From NCBI GenBank assembly GCA_902585605.1, contig CACIED010000001.1, positions 405,573-469,572 of the forward strand: a stretch of 64,000 bases of DNA, written 5' to 3'. The translations under genes were made by a program, and so were the position numbers. The first letter of the stretch is position 1; the number at the start of each line of letters is the position of its first letter. Positions 44,773 to 53,531 of the stretch are shown in pieces. The notes below the pieces were generated by a model. It was not told where the DNA came from. It did not search any database and saw only the letters and a list, made by a program, of their open reading frames with translations. This stretch comes from an uncultured Alphaproteobacteria bacterium (lineage in GTDB: Bacteria; Pseudomonadota; Alphaproteobacteria; HIMB59; GCA-002718135).

Positions 44773-44787
44773 GATTAAATTCTATTT

Positions 44788-46887
44788 TCAAATTTTTAAA
44801 TTAGACTTAGCTCTAGATTTGAGTTTTGCTGAACCCCTCCCAGACAAGCTTGGATTTTTGATAAAAAAATTGTGAGAGGAAAATTTTTTCTCTTTGCTTG
44901 ATATTTCTTTTTTCTGATAATTGCCATTACTTAACATTTGCCAAGAATTTGTATTATCTGTCATACTGGCAATTAAGATCTGATTTAATATTTGTTCATG
45001 TACAGTTTCATTTTCAATAGGAATAAATGTTTCAACCCGCCTATCTAGATTTCTTTGCATTAAATCGGCAGAAGAAATAAACAAGATATTTTTTCTATGA
45101 GGGAATTTATGACCATTATAAAAACAATATATTCTCGTATGTTCTAAAAAACGACCAATTATGCTTTTAACAACTATATTTTCTGATAGATTTTCTTTAC
45201 CAGGTATTAGAGAGCAAATTCCTCTTATCAACAATTCAATTTTTACATTTTTTTGAGATGCTTTATAAAATTCATCAATAATTTGTTTATCAACAAGAGC
45301 ATTACACTTACATACTATTCCAGATGGTTTATTTTTTCCAGCATTTGTAATTTCATTTCTAATTAGTTCATTTAATTTGTTTCTTGCAGTTATTGGAGAA
45401 TATACTATTTTTTTTATTGTTGTTGGTTCAGAATAACTAGTTAAATAATTAAACATTTTTGCAGCATCATTTGTTAATGTTTTGTCACAGGTGAAGTAAG
45501 ATAAATCCATATAAACTCTTGCATTTCTCGGGTGATAATTACCTGTTCCATAATGTGCGTAATTTACAACAGAATTCATTTGCTTCCTTGTTACAAGTGT
45601 AATTTTTGCATGAGTTTTCATATCAATATTGCCAAAAACAACTTGCGCTCCAGCTAATTCTAATTCTTTTGCCCATTTTAAGTTACGCTCTTCATCAAAA
45701 CGTGCTTGCAACTCTATAATGACAGTTACTAATTTTCCTTTTTGTGCTGCTCTAACTAAACTTGCTTCTATTGGTGAGTCATCAGTAGTTCGATATAAAG
45801 TATGTTTTATTGATAAGACTTTTGGATCATCTGCAGCTTGATCAATAAACTGCGTCACTACTTCAAAAGATTCAAAAGGGTGATGAATAACAATATCTTT
45901 ATTTGCTATAGCTTTAAAATAATCATTTTTAAAATCTTTAATTCTTTCAGGAAATCGTACCTTAAATTTTGGAAAAAATAATTTTTTAAAATCTTTCAAA
46001 AAAATTGACTCTATACTCGAAAGATTAACGGGTATTGGCAGTTTATATGTATTTACATCCTTATAGTTAAGTTTTTTATTTATGAATTTAATTAAGTGAC
46101 TAGATATACTTTCATCAAAATCAATTCTTATTACCTCTTGTCTTCTTCTCTCAAAAATAGCTTTTTGAAATACTAAAAATAAATCTTCTCCTTCACCCCC
46201 TAATTCTAATTCACTATTCCTAATTGGTCTAAAAACACCTTTATCCAAAACCCTATCACACTGGAAAATTTCTTTTAAAGAAATAAGTAGGGCTGTCTCC
46301 ATAGATACAAAACGTGTTTTTTTACCAGGTAATTTAATAAATTTTTCTAATCCCTCTGGCACTCTTAGTATTCCATAAAAAGTTTTTTTATTATTCATTA
46401 AACGACATACTAAGGTTGTTTCTTTATTTGGTATAAAAGGAAATGGGTGAGATGGATCAATAATAATTGGTGTTAAAACCCCCCAATTATTTTCTTCTAA
46501 ATAATTTTTAATAAATGTTTTATCTTTTGTTTTCAGTGTTTTTTCTACATCTATATGGATTTTGTTTTCTGAAAGCTCTCTTAGTAAATCTATCCATATT
46601 GATTTTATATTTGAAATCATCTTCGATGTTTCTTTATCTATCAGCTTGAGTTGTTGTTGTGGTGTTAATCCATCAAAACTTTTATTTCGTGAAAATTTTT
46701 GAACATTCAATCCTGCTACTCTAACCATAAAAAATTCATCTAAATTAGAGAATGCTATTGATAAAAATCTAACCCTTTCTAAAAGTGGAATTTTACTATC
46801 AGATGTCTGACTTAAGACTCTTTCATTGAATTTTAGCCAAGACAATTCCCTGTTTGCATAGTTATAAGCGGTATTTTTTTTTAACAT
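44788..46887 (-). CDS. ppk1: Polyphosphate kinase 1
   Basis: PPK1 polymerises the gamma phosphate of ATP into polyphosphate. The 699-residue protein has the N-terminal helical domain (RELSWLKFNERVL), the head domain (IDPSHPFPFIPNKE), and two phospholipase-D-like domains with the phosphorylated His in THAKITLVTRK (near 435) and a second His in FLEHTRIYCF (near 590). The C-terminal about 35 residues are a basic Lys/Ser tail. It follows sixA by 60 bp on the minus strand and faces arsC. Confidence 0.96.
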   Translation of the reverse strand: MLKKNTAYNYANRELSWLKFNERVLSQTSDSKIPLLERVRFLSIAFSNLDEFFMVRVAGLNVQKFSRNKSFDGLTPQQQLKLIDKETSKMISNIKSIWIDLLRELSENKIHIDVEKTLKTKDKTFIKNYLEENNWGVLTPIIIDPSHPFPFIPNKETTLVCRLMNNKKTFYGILRVPEGLEKFIKLPGKKTRFVSMETALLISLKEIFQCDRVLDKGVFRPIRNSELELGGEGEDLFLVFQKAIFERRRQEVIRIDFDESISSHLIKFINKKLNYKDVNTYKLPIPVNLSSIESIFLKDFKKLFFPKFKVRFPERIKDFKNDYFKAIANKDIVIHHPFESFEVVTQFIDQAADDPKVLSIKHTLYRTTDDSPIEASLVRAAQKGKLVTVIIELQARFDEERNLKWAKELELAGAQVVFGNIDMKTHAKITLVTRKQMNSVVNYAHYGTGNYHPRNARVYMDLSYFTCDKTLTNDAAKMFNYLTSYSEPTTIKKIVYSPITARNKLNELIRNEITNAGKNKPSGIVCKCNALVDKQIIDEFYKASQKNVKIELLIRGICSLIPGKENLSENIVVKSIIGRFLEHTRIYCFYNGHKFPHRKNILFISSADLMQRNLDRRVETFIPIENETVHEQILNQILIASMTDNTNSWQMLSNGNYQKKEISSKEKKFSSHNFFIKNPSLSGRGSAKLKSRAKSNLKI

Positions 46888-46947
46888 AATTTTTTTTTAT
46901 ATTTTTTAGGTATAAAAAAAACATGTTCATAAAAAATTCATATTTCT

Positions 46948-47406
46948 TTAATAATTTTTATTTTTTGGTTTTAAAATTTTATCAATAGTCCAGCTATTTT
47001 TAAAGGATATTATAGCAAAAGCACAGGTTGGAAAATGTTCAATATTTGAATTACATAAAATATTAATTGACTCTATCAAACTAGGGTTGTGTCCAATGAT
47101 AAGAGTATTTTTTTTTAATTTTTTAATTTTGCTTACAAGTATATTTGGTGGGCATTCGTAAATATCGTTATCAATTGTAAATTTTACTGAGCGATCAAAT
47201 GAATTAGAAATTATATTATATGTGCTAGTTGTTCTTTTAGAAGGAGAACATATTATCTGACCAATTTGAAATTTTCTTTTATCTAATATTTTAGAAAATT
47301 GTTTTGCGTTTCTCATACCTCTTTTATTTAGCGGCCTATCAATGTCATCAAGTTCTAAATTATCCCAACTAGATTTGGCGTGACGTAATAAATAGACTTG
47401 TAGCAT
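46948..47406 (-). CDS. sixA: SixA-type phosphohistidine phosphatase (histidine phosphatase family)
   Basis: The 152-residue protein has the catalytic RHG-type motif YLLRHAKSSW (near 6), DRPLNKRG, ICSPSKRTTST (near 53) and the second catalytic His in LIIGHNPSLIE (near 104). The short length matches SixA, which dephosphorylates histidine-containing phosphotransfer proteins. It lies upstream of ppk1 and is divergent from ppx by 32 bp, so polyphosphate synthesis and breakdown genes flank it. Confidence 0.87.
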   Translation of the reverse strand: MLQVYLLRHAKSSWDNLELDDIDRPLNKRGMRNAKQFSKILDKRKFQIGQIICSPSKRTTSTYNIISNSFDRSVKFTIDNDIYECPPNILVSKIKKLKKNTLIIGHNPSLIESINILCNSNIEHFPTCAFAIISFKNSWTIDKILKPKNKNY

Positions 47407-47438
47407 TCGAGTTTAATACTTTAGATGTATACATTTCC

Positions 47439-48344
47439 ATGGCTAAAAAGAAAAATAAAAATCCCATAACAGTGATTGATCTGGGCTCTAATACATTTAG
47501 ACTAGTTATATATGCGCAAGCTATTCATCCTTTTCCAATACTTTATCAAAAAAGAGAATTCTTAAAATTAGGTGAAAGTATTAAAATAGGTAAACTCCCA
47601 TCGATAAAAATAAAAGAAGCTATAAAATGCTTAGAAGAATATATTAAGATTGCAAAAGATTATGAGTCCTTAGATATTCATATAATTGCAACGGCCGCAA
47701 TTCGTGAAACAATAAATGGAAAAGAAATTATTGAACCCTTCAAGAAAAGAAAGTCAGTTAGAGTAAAAGTGCTCTCACCAAAAAATGAGGCTAAATGCGG
47801 ATCCCTAGGTGTAATTAGTTCAATAAAAAATCCAATCGGTTTAGTTGCTGACTTGGGAGGTGGAAGTTTAGAACTTAGTACTATAAAAAATGAAAACATA
47901 CTTGAAACTAAAAGTTTAAAAATTGGCATCTTAAGAAGTGAAACTGATATGTACAAAACTACTAAATTAAAATTTGATAATTTTTTATTTTCTAAATTTA
48001 AAAACCAATCTCTTAAATTTTCTAAAAACGTAGGAAATATTTATGTTATTGGAGGCATGTGGCGCAATCTTGCAAAACTTCATTTGCACCTAAATGGAAT
48101 CAAGAAAAATAAATTACATGGGTACATGATATCATTTTCAGAGTTAGAAATATTTTATCACAAATTATACTCTATGGAAAAAAAACAAATTCAAAAATTG
48201 AATGTTGTCCAACCAAATCGATTAGATAAATTAAAATTATCTACATATATTTTATTTAGCCTTGCTTCATTTTATAACATTAAAAATATTATTTTTGTAA
48301 GATATGGAATCCGTGAAGGCTACTTGTACGATATGTTGAACTAA
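47439..48344 (+). CDS. ppx: Exopolyphosphatase / GppA phosphatase family protein, short form
   Basis: The 301-residue protein shows the actin-fold phosphate loops TVIDLGSNTFRLVIY (near 11) and VADLGGGSLELS (near 134), plus ATAAIRET. It stops where longer Ppx proteins continue into an HD-like C-terminal domain, so it is a two-domain short Ppx/GppA. It may hydrolyse polyphosphate or pppGpp. The position next to ppk1 favours polyphosphate. Its end overlaps the convergent aquaporin gene by 4 bp. Confidence 0.88.
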   Translation: MAKKKNKNPITVIDLGSNTFRLVIYAQAIHPFPILYQKREFLKLGESIKIGKLPSIKIKEAIKCLEEYIKIAKDYESLDIHIIATAAIRETINGKEIIEPFKKRKSVRVKVLSPKNEAKCGSLGVISSIKNPIGLVADLGGGSLELSTIKNENILETKSLKIGILRSETDMYKTTKLKFDNFLFSKFKNQSLKFSKNVGNIYVIGGMWRNLAKLHLHLNGIKKNKLHGYMISFSELEIFYHKLYSMEKKQIQKLNVVQPNRLDKLKLSTYILFSLASFYNIKNIIFVRYGIREGYLYDMLN

Positions 48345-48997
48345 TTTTTAAAAAACAATCTAACAATAATTGTAGCAATAAGAGCACCAATAATCTGAGC
48401 TAAAATAAAACCCAGAACACTTGATGGACTTATTCCACTAAAACTATCTGTAAACATTCTTCCTATAGTTACTGCTGGATTTGCAAAACTTGTTGATGAA
48501 GTAAACCAATATCCTGCGGTAATAAATAGAGCTACACCAATAGCTATTCTTTCCTTGTTTACCTCTTTTAATATAAAAATAGTTAATAATAATCCAACAG
48601 TTGCAATTATTTCTGAAAAGAATTTAAATACACCAACTCTTTCATTGAGTGACCATTCAATTATAGGATATTCAAAATACCAATTTGCAGTTAAACAACC
48701 AAATATACCAGCAATAATCTGAGTAAAAATAAAAATTATTCCGTTATTAATAGGAATATTTTTTTGGATAATATCACTTAATACAACAGCAGGATTAAAG
48801 TACGCTCCTGAGATATTAATAAACATAGAAATAATTACATATAAAATGGCACCTGTTGCGATAGTGTTTCCTAGTAATATTATACCAAGGTCATTTGACA
48901 TTAATTCTCCCATAATTCCACTACCTACAACTGTTAGTACAAGAAAATATGTCCCAATAAATTCTGCTAGTATTTTTTGTCTTAAAGAAAATGTCAC
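48341..48997 (-). CDS. MIP family channel (aquaporin / aquaglyceroporin)
   Basis: The 218-residue protein has six helices and two NPA half-helices: YFNPAVVLSD (near 67) and FANPAVTIGRM (near 172). No Arg is seen right after the first NPA box, but the second has the usual Arg a few residues on. It lies 20 bp after agt on the minus strand, so it belongs to plcP-agt-aqp. AqpS-like channels of alphaproteobacteria let arsenite out, and arsC is 3.7 kb away. Glycerol or water is the alternative substrate. Confidence 0.88.
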   Translation of the reverse strand: MTFSLRQKILAEFIGTYFLVLTVVGSGIMGELMSNDLGIILLGNTIATGAILYVIISMFINISGAYFNPAVVLSDIIQKNIPINNGIIFIFTQIIAGIFGCLTANWYFEYPIIEWSLNERVGVFKFFSEIIATVGLLLTIFILKEVNKERIAIGVALFITAGYWFTSSTSFANPAVTIGRMFTDSFSGISPSSVLGFILAQIIGALIATIIVRLFFKN

Positions 48998-49017
48998 TAT
49001 AAAATTACCTTAAATAA

Positions 49018-50019
49018 CTAAACTTTTACCATGAATTCTAAAAATTCATTCACACATTTGTCCCAAGTTAATTTAAGAGTAAAATTTCTACAATCAACTC
49101 TTTTTACTTTAAGTGCCTTCTTAACTGATTGTAACAAGTCATTATCTAAAGTGTTAATCTTTTCATCTGTTAATACATCTATGGGCCCGGTTACTGGATA
49201 TGCAGCAATTGGTGTTCCACTAGCCAATGCTTCAAGTATTACATTTCCTAAAGTGTCTGTTTTAGAAGGAAAAACAAATACATCTGCGTTTGCATAATAT
49301 TTTGCTAGTTCATCTCCAGTTTTTACACCGACAAAATTTATTTCAGGATATTTATTAATATATTTTTGTAATTCGGGACCATCACCCACAACAGTTTTAT
49401 TATAATTTCCTTTAAGTTTTAAAAATTCTTCAATATTTTTTTCAATTGCTACTCTACCAACATAAGTCAGTTGTCTATCTTTACTGTTTGTGTCTCTTTT
49501 ATTTGGATTAAATAATTCTGTATCAACACCTCTATTCCAAACTACTAAATTTTTAAAATTATATTTTTTTAACTCATTTAGCATTGAAACTGATGGAACA
49601 AGAACTCTTTCTGAATCACTATGTAGTCTTCTTAATATGGAGTATGTAAATCTCTTTGGGATAAAAGCTCTTTGCTTAATGTAGTCAGGAAAACGGGTGT
49701 GAAAGGAAGAAGTGTATTGTAGTTTATTTTTAAGACAGTACTTACGACCAGCAAAACCTACTGGACCTTCAGTCATTATATGAACAATATCTGGATTAAA
49801 TTCTTTAAAAAATTTTTCAGTAACTTTTTTAGTATTGTAAGAAATTTTTATTTCTTTGTACCAAGGATAACTAAAATTATTAAACATCTCAGGATGTAAT
49901 ATTTTAATTTCAAAACCTTTTTTTTCTAGAATAGATATAACGCTTTGAAATGTCGTAACTACGCCATTTACCTGAGGAACCCACGCATCACTAATTAACG
50001 CGATTTTTTTAGGCTGCAT
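49018..50019 (-). CDS. agt: Glycosyltransferase family 4, lipid-remodelling Agt type
   Basis: The 333-residue GT-B enzyme has ISDAWVPQVNGVVTT at the start, HIMTEGPVGFAGR near 96, VGRVAIEKNIEEFL near 188 and FPSKTDTLGNVILEALASG near 252 (donor-binding E-x7-E region). It resembles sulfolipid SqdX/MgtA enzymes and the Agt that adds a sugar to diacylglycerol. The 11-bp overlap with plcP gives the plcP-agt pair known in marine alphaproteobacteria for replacing phospholipids with glycolipids when phosphate is scarce. Confidence 0.86.
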   Translation of the reverse strand: MQPKKIALISDAWVPQVNGVVTTFQSVISILEKKGFEIKILHPEMFNNFSYPWYKEIKISYNTKKVTEKFFKEFNPDIVHIMTEGPVGFAGRKYCLKNKLQYTSSFHTRFPDYIKQRAFIPKRFTYSILRRLHSDSERVLVPSVSMLNELKKYNFKNLVVWNRGVDTELFNPNKRDTNSKDRQLTYVGRVAIEKNIEEFLKLKGNYNKTVVGDGPELQKYINKYPEINFVGVKTGDELAKYYANADVFVFPSKTDTLGNVILEALASGTPIAAYPVTGPIDVLTDEKINTLDNDLLQSVKKALKVKRVDCRNFTLKLTWDKCVNEFLEFMVKV

Positions 50020-50821
50020 CCTCTTTTATTTTTCGTCTTTCTTCAAAAGAAATTAATTTTAATTTTTCTCTTTCTTCGGGCCAATTAAGAATAGATAAAT
50101 TTCCAATTTCATCTTCAACGAGTGCTGTGCAACTTTCAATCCAGTCACCATCATTACAATAGAGAACACCATTTAATTCCTTTATTTCAGGTCTATGTAT
50201 ATGCCCGCACACAACGACATCGGCATTTTCTCTTCTTGCCCTATCAGATACAGCAAACTCAAAATTACTAATAAAGTTTGTTGCATGCTTTGTTTTCTTT
50301 TTTAAATATTGAGACAGTGACCAGTAAGATAAACCCATCTTTCGTCGAATAAAATTAAATACATTATTTAACTTTAGTAAATATTCATAAAGTGCTGATC
50401 CCACTTTGGCTAACCATCTTGCATTAATGATCACAGCATCAAACTCATCTCCGTGTGTAATCAGTACTTTCCTTCCATCAGCTAATTGATGTGTATCTTC
50501 ATTTTTGATTGAAATTTCTCCAAAGGAAAAATTTGTAAAATCTTTTAATACTTCATCATGATTTCCTGGGATAAGCACTACCTTAGTTCCATTTTTCGCT
50601 TTTTTTAAAACTTTTTGAACCACATCATTATGTTCTTGAGGCCAATACATTTTCTTACGCATGCGCCATCCATCTACAATGTCGCCTACTAAAAATAAAT
50701 ATTCTGAATCTGTTTCTTCTAAGAATTCTAAAAGCATTTTGCTTTTACAACCACTGGTTCCTAGATGGGTATCCGAAATCCAAATTGTGCGGTAAAATTT
50801 TTTATTACTTTCAAATTTCAT
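50009..50821 (-). CDS. plcP: PlcP phospholipase C-like metallophosphoesterase (lipid remodelling)
   Basis: PlcP cuts phospholipid headgroups to leave diacylglycerol for Agt. The 270-residue calcineurin-fold protein has WISDTHLGTSGCKS, LVGDIVDGWRMRKKMYWP, IPGNHDE, THGDEFD and VCGHIHRPEI, a pattern shared with UDP-diacylglucosamine hydrolase LpxH. The overlap with agt and the phosphate-locus context favour PlcP over LpxH. Only a degenerate repeat (AATACAA on the plus strand near 50863) resembles a Pho box upstream. Confidence 0.86.
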   Translation of the reverse strand: MKFESNKKFYRTIWISDTHLGTSGCKSKMLLEFLEETDSEYLFLVGDIVDGWRMRKKMYWPQEHNDVVQKVLKKAKNGTKVVLIPGNHDEVLKDFTNFSFGEISIKNEDTHQLADGRKVLITHGDEFDAVIINARWLAKVGSALYEYLLKLNNVFNFIRRKMGLSYWSLSQYLKKKTKHATNFISNFEFAVSDRARRENADVVVCGHIHRPEIKELNGVLYCNDGDWIESCTALVEDEIGNLSILNWPEEREKLKLISFEERRKIKEDAA

Positions 50822-50907
50822 TAATTAAAGATTTGTTCTTATACATAAAAGTATCATTTTATAATACAATTTATTATTATATGTGTGTATTGTATAAAAA
50901 TAACAGT

Positions 50908-51408
50908 ATGACGCAGAAAATTTGGTTTAAAAAAAAATCACCCCTTCACGGTTCTGGATTATTTGCAAAAACTAATATTAAAAAAGGCCAGAAAATAATC
51001 CAATATATTGGTGATAAAGTTACTAAAAGAGAGGGTGACAAAAGAGCAGATAAACAAATCCGTAAAGCAAAAAAAGATAAAAATAATGGCATGGTCTATG
51101 TTTTTGAACTAAACAAGCGATACGACATTGACGGTGATGTTGATTATAATTTTGCAAAATTTATTAATCACTCATGTAATCCTAATTGTGAAGTAGACAT
51201 CATAGATAATGAAATTTGGATTTCTTCCATTAAACGAATAAAAAAAGGTGCCGAACTTTTTTATAACTATGGTTATCCTTTTGATACAGATTTTGTGGAT
51301 CACATTTGTAAGTGTGGTTCTAGAAATTGTGTTGGTTATATTTTAAGTGATAATGATTGGCCTAAACTAAAAAAATATGAAAAAAAAACTAAGACTAAGT
51401 CTAAGTAA
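50908..51408 (+). CDS. SET-domain protein (protein lysine methyltransferase-like)
   Basis: The protein is 166 residues from the ATG at 50908; an in-frame ATG at 50881 would add nine residues. The SET landmarks are GSGLFAKTNIKKGQKI (near 18), FINHSCNPNCEV (near 85, SAM site and pseudoknot), ELFYNYGYP (catalytic Tyr region) and post-SET cysteines in CKCGSRNCVGY. A Lys-rich tail follows. Bacterial SET proteins of this size are known, but targets are mostly unknown. The last 32 bp overlap phoR. Confidence 0.87.
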   Translation: MTQKIWFKKKSPLHGSGLFAKTNIKKGQKIIQYIGDKVTKREGDKRADKQIRKAKKDKNNGMVYVFELNKRYDIDGDVDYNFAKFINHSCNPNCEVDIIDNEIWISSIKRIKKGAELFYNYGYPFDTDFVDHICKCGSRNCVGYILSDNDWPKLKKYEKKTKTKSK

Positions 51409-52429
51409 GATACCTTCGATTATTATTGCAATTGATACAAATAAGGAAATAATTTTTTACAATAATGCAGCTAAACAAAAATTTTTATTTATCGATGAAG
51501 GAAGAGATCTCAATAATATTATTAGATCAACAGAGTTAAATACTTTTATTGATAAAGCCTTTAGGGAGAAAGAAGATTTTAAGTTTGAATTCACCCCATC
51601 TAATTTTAGTGATATGTATTTTATTGCTGACTTAATATTTGTTGAAAAAGATTATGAAGAATTATTAATATCACTAAATGATCAAAGTCTTCTTAAAAAC
51701 TACGAACAAATGCGAACAGATTTTGTGGCTAATGTAAGCCATGAATTGAGAACTCCTCTTTCCTCAATTCTAGGCTATGTTGAAACAATTAAAAATTCAC
51801 TCAATGAAGATAAGACCAATGACAAAACGGTTGGTAAATTTTTAGACACAATGGAAGATCAGGCTTGGCGTATGACTAGACTAGTCGAAGATTTATTATT
51901 ACTAAGTAAATATGAGACTGAAGATAAACCTATAGAATTTCAAGAAGCGAATATAAGGCAATTAATTGAAGGCGTAGTAGATAATTTACAAAACAAGTTA
52001 ATGGCCAAAAAAATTGAAGTTCAAATCAAGGATGATTTTGATAAGTCTACAATATCAGCAAACAAAGATGCTTTGATCCAAGTTTTTTTAAATCTAACTG
52101 ATAATGCAATTAAATATAGCAGAGAAAATTCTACTATTGAAATTGAGCTTGAGAGTGTAATTGATGACAATACCACCTTTTGCCAAATAAGTTTTATAGA
52201 TAAGGGAGAAGGCATATCGAAAGAGCATTTAACTAGACTTACTGAAAGATTTTATAGAGTAGATAAAAATAGATCTCGAAATCAAGGCGGTACGGGTTTG
52301 GGTTTATCTATTGTTAAACATATAACTAATAGGCATAATGGTAAATTATCGATAAAAAGCAAGGTAGATAAGGGTTCAACATTTACTATTTCTTTACCAG
52401 TATTTCAGCAAACTGTAATAAATACTTAA
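51377..52429 (+). CDS. phoR: Phosphate regulon sensor histidine kinase PhoR, soluble form
   Basis: The 350-residue kinase has a PAS-like region (about 10-100) and a DHp helix with the phosphorylated His in VANVSHELRTPLSS (near 120). The ATPase domain follows with N-box LTDNAIKYS (near 238), DKGEGISKEHL and GGTGLGLSIVKH. It lacks the N-terminal membrane segments of E. coli PhoR: an in-frame stop at 51368-51370 precedes the ATG, so no longer start exists. It should signal to PhoB (57695), but the link to Pst at the membrane must be by protein contact. Confidence 0.92.
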   Translation: MKKKLRLSLSKIPSIIIAIDTNKEIIFYNNAAKQKFLFIDEGRDLNNIIRSTELNTFIDKAFREKEDFKFEFTPSNFSDMYFIADLIFVEKDYEELLISLNDQSLLKNYEQMRTDFVANVSHELRTPLSSILGYVETIKNSLNEDKTNDKTVGKFLDTMEDQAWRMTRLVEDLLLLSKYETEDKPIEFQEANIRQLIEGVVDNLQNKLMAKKIEVQIKDDFDKSTISANKDALIQVFLNLTDNAIKYSRENSTIEIELESVIDDNTTFCQISFIDKGEGISKEHLTRLTERFYRVDKNRSRNQGGTGLGLSIVKHITNRHNGKLSIKSKVDKGSTFTISLPVFQQTVINT

Positions 52430-52430
52430 T
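52413..52430 (+). promoter_or_regulatory. Candidate Pho box before pstS, overlapping the phoR stop
   Basis: CTGTAAT (52413-52419) and ACTTAAT (52424-52430) are separated by AAAT, preceded by CAAA as at the DUF47-pit site. TATATT at 52432-52437 could be the -10. PstS starts 42 bp after the second unit. The box lies partly in the last phoR codons, so pstS can be induced separately from phoR. Confidence 0.6.
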
Positions 52431-52472
52431 ATATATTCTGTAAGGACAACCTTATTTTAAATGAGGCTTAAT

Positions 52473-53468
52473 ATGAAAAATGTAATCAAATTAATTGCTG
52501 TCCTTGCTTTATTTGGAACTACTTCAGTTTCAGCAAGAGACTATATTTCAATTGTAGGATCTTCTACAGTTTATCCTTTCGCTACTTTAGTTGCTGAAAA
52601 AATGGCATCAGAAGGAATGAAAGCACCCGTAATTGAATCAACTGGTTCTGGTGGAGGACACAAATTATTTTGTGCAGGTGTTGGAGTTGAACATCCAGAT
52701 ATCACTAACTCTTCAAGAGCACAAAAAGATAAAGAATTCAAACTTTGCCAAGATGGCGGTGTAACTGATATCATCGAAGTTAGAGTTGGTAATGATGGTA
52801 TAGCTTTTGCATACGCTGCAGATTATGAATGGAAATATACTAACGGTGCTACAATGAAAGGTGGCATTGATTTAACTAAAGAAGAAATCTGGCAGGCAAT
52901 GGCTAGAGATAATGCAAATGCTCCAACAACTTGGTATGAAATAGATAAAAGATTACCAAAAGTTGAAATTTCTATCATGGCACCTCCTCCAACTTCTGGA
53001 ACAAGAGATGCATTTGACTCACTTGTAATGAAAAAGGGTTGTGTTAAAGATATGTTAGTTGCTGACGGTGATTGTCAAGCGTATCGTGAAGATGGCCATG
53101 TTATTGAAGGTGGTGAAAATGATGAACTGTATGTTGAGCATATAACTAAAGAACAAGGTGCATTCGGTATCTTTGGTTATAGTTTTGTATCTAATAATTC
53201 TGATAAAGTTAAAGCGTCAATGATTAACGGTGTTGAAATCTCTATGGAGGGTATCCAAGATTATTCATATCCAATAGCAAGACCTTTATTCTTCTACATT
53301 AAAAAAGCACACATTGGTGTTATTCCTGGTTTAATGGATTATGTTAATGAGTTTGTAAGTGAAGAAGCAACAGAAGGTTACTTACTAGATGCTGGACTTG
53401 TTCAACTAAGTCCTGAGGATAGAGCAACTGTTCTTGATGCTATTTCTAATCAAACAAATTATAAATAA
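52473..53468 (+). CDS. pstS: Phosphate ABC transporter, periplasmic phosphate-binding protein
   Basis: PstS captures phosphate for the high-affinity importer. The start at 52473 is chosen over the ATG at 52461 because GAGG lies 7 bases before it. It yields 331 residues with a signal peptide (about 1-21, cut before RDYISI). Phosphate-site motifs are VGSSTVYPFA, STGSGGGHKLFC, DITNSSRAQK and PPTSGTRDAF. A strong terminator follows, so PstS should exceed the membrane parts. Confidence 0.95.
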   Translation: MKNVIKLIAVLALFGTTSVSARDYISIVGSSTVYPFATLVAEKMASEGMKAPVIESTGSGGGHKLFCAGVGVEHPDITNSSRAQKDKEFKLCQDGGVTDIIEVRVGNDGIAFAYAADYEWKYTNGATMKGGIDLTKEEIWQAMARDNANAPTTWYEIDKRLPKVEISIMAPPPTSGTRDAFDSLVMKKGCVKDMLVADGDCQAYREDGHVIEGGENDELYVEHITKEQGAFGIFGYSFVSNNSDKVKASMINGVEISMEGIQDYSYPIARPLFFYIKKAHIGVIPGLMDYVNEFVSEEATEGYLLDAGLVQLSPEDRATVLDAISNQTNYK

Positions 53469-53490
53469 AAATCTTAAATTTTTATAAAAT

Positions 53491-53516
53491 GGGGGCATAC
53501 AAGCCCCCTTTTTTTT
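53491..53516 (+). terminator. Rho-independent terminator or attenuator between pstS and pstC
   Basis: GGGGGC and GCCCCC form a 6-bp GC stem around the loop ATACAA, followed by eight T. It starts 22 bp after the pstS stop and ends 15 bp before pstC. Partial read-through would give much pstS mRNA and less pstCAB-phoU mRNA. Confidence 0.88.
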
Positions 53517-53531
53517 AATACTAAGTTATAA

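Noticed and set aside
50852..50869. Degenerate Pho-box-like repeat before plcP (minus strand TTGTATT then AATGATA)
   Set aside because: The second unit matches only about three of seven positions; too weak in such AT-rich DNA to list as a site.
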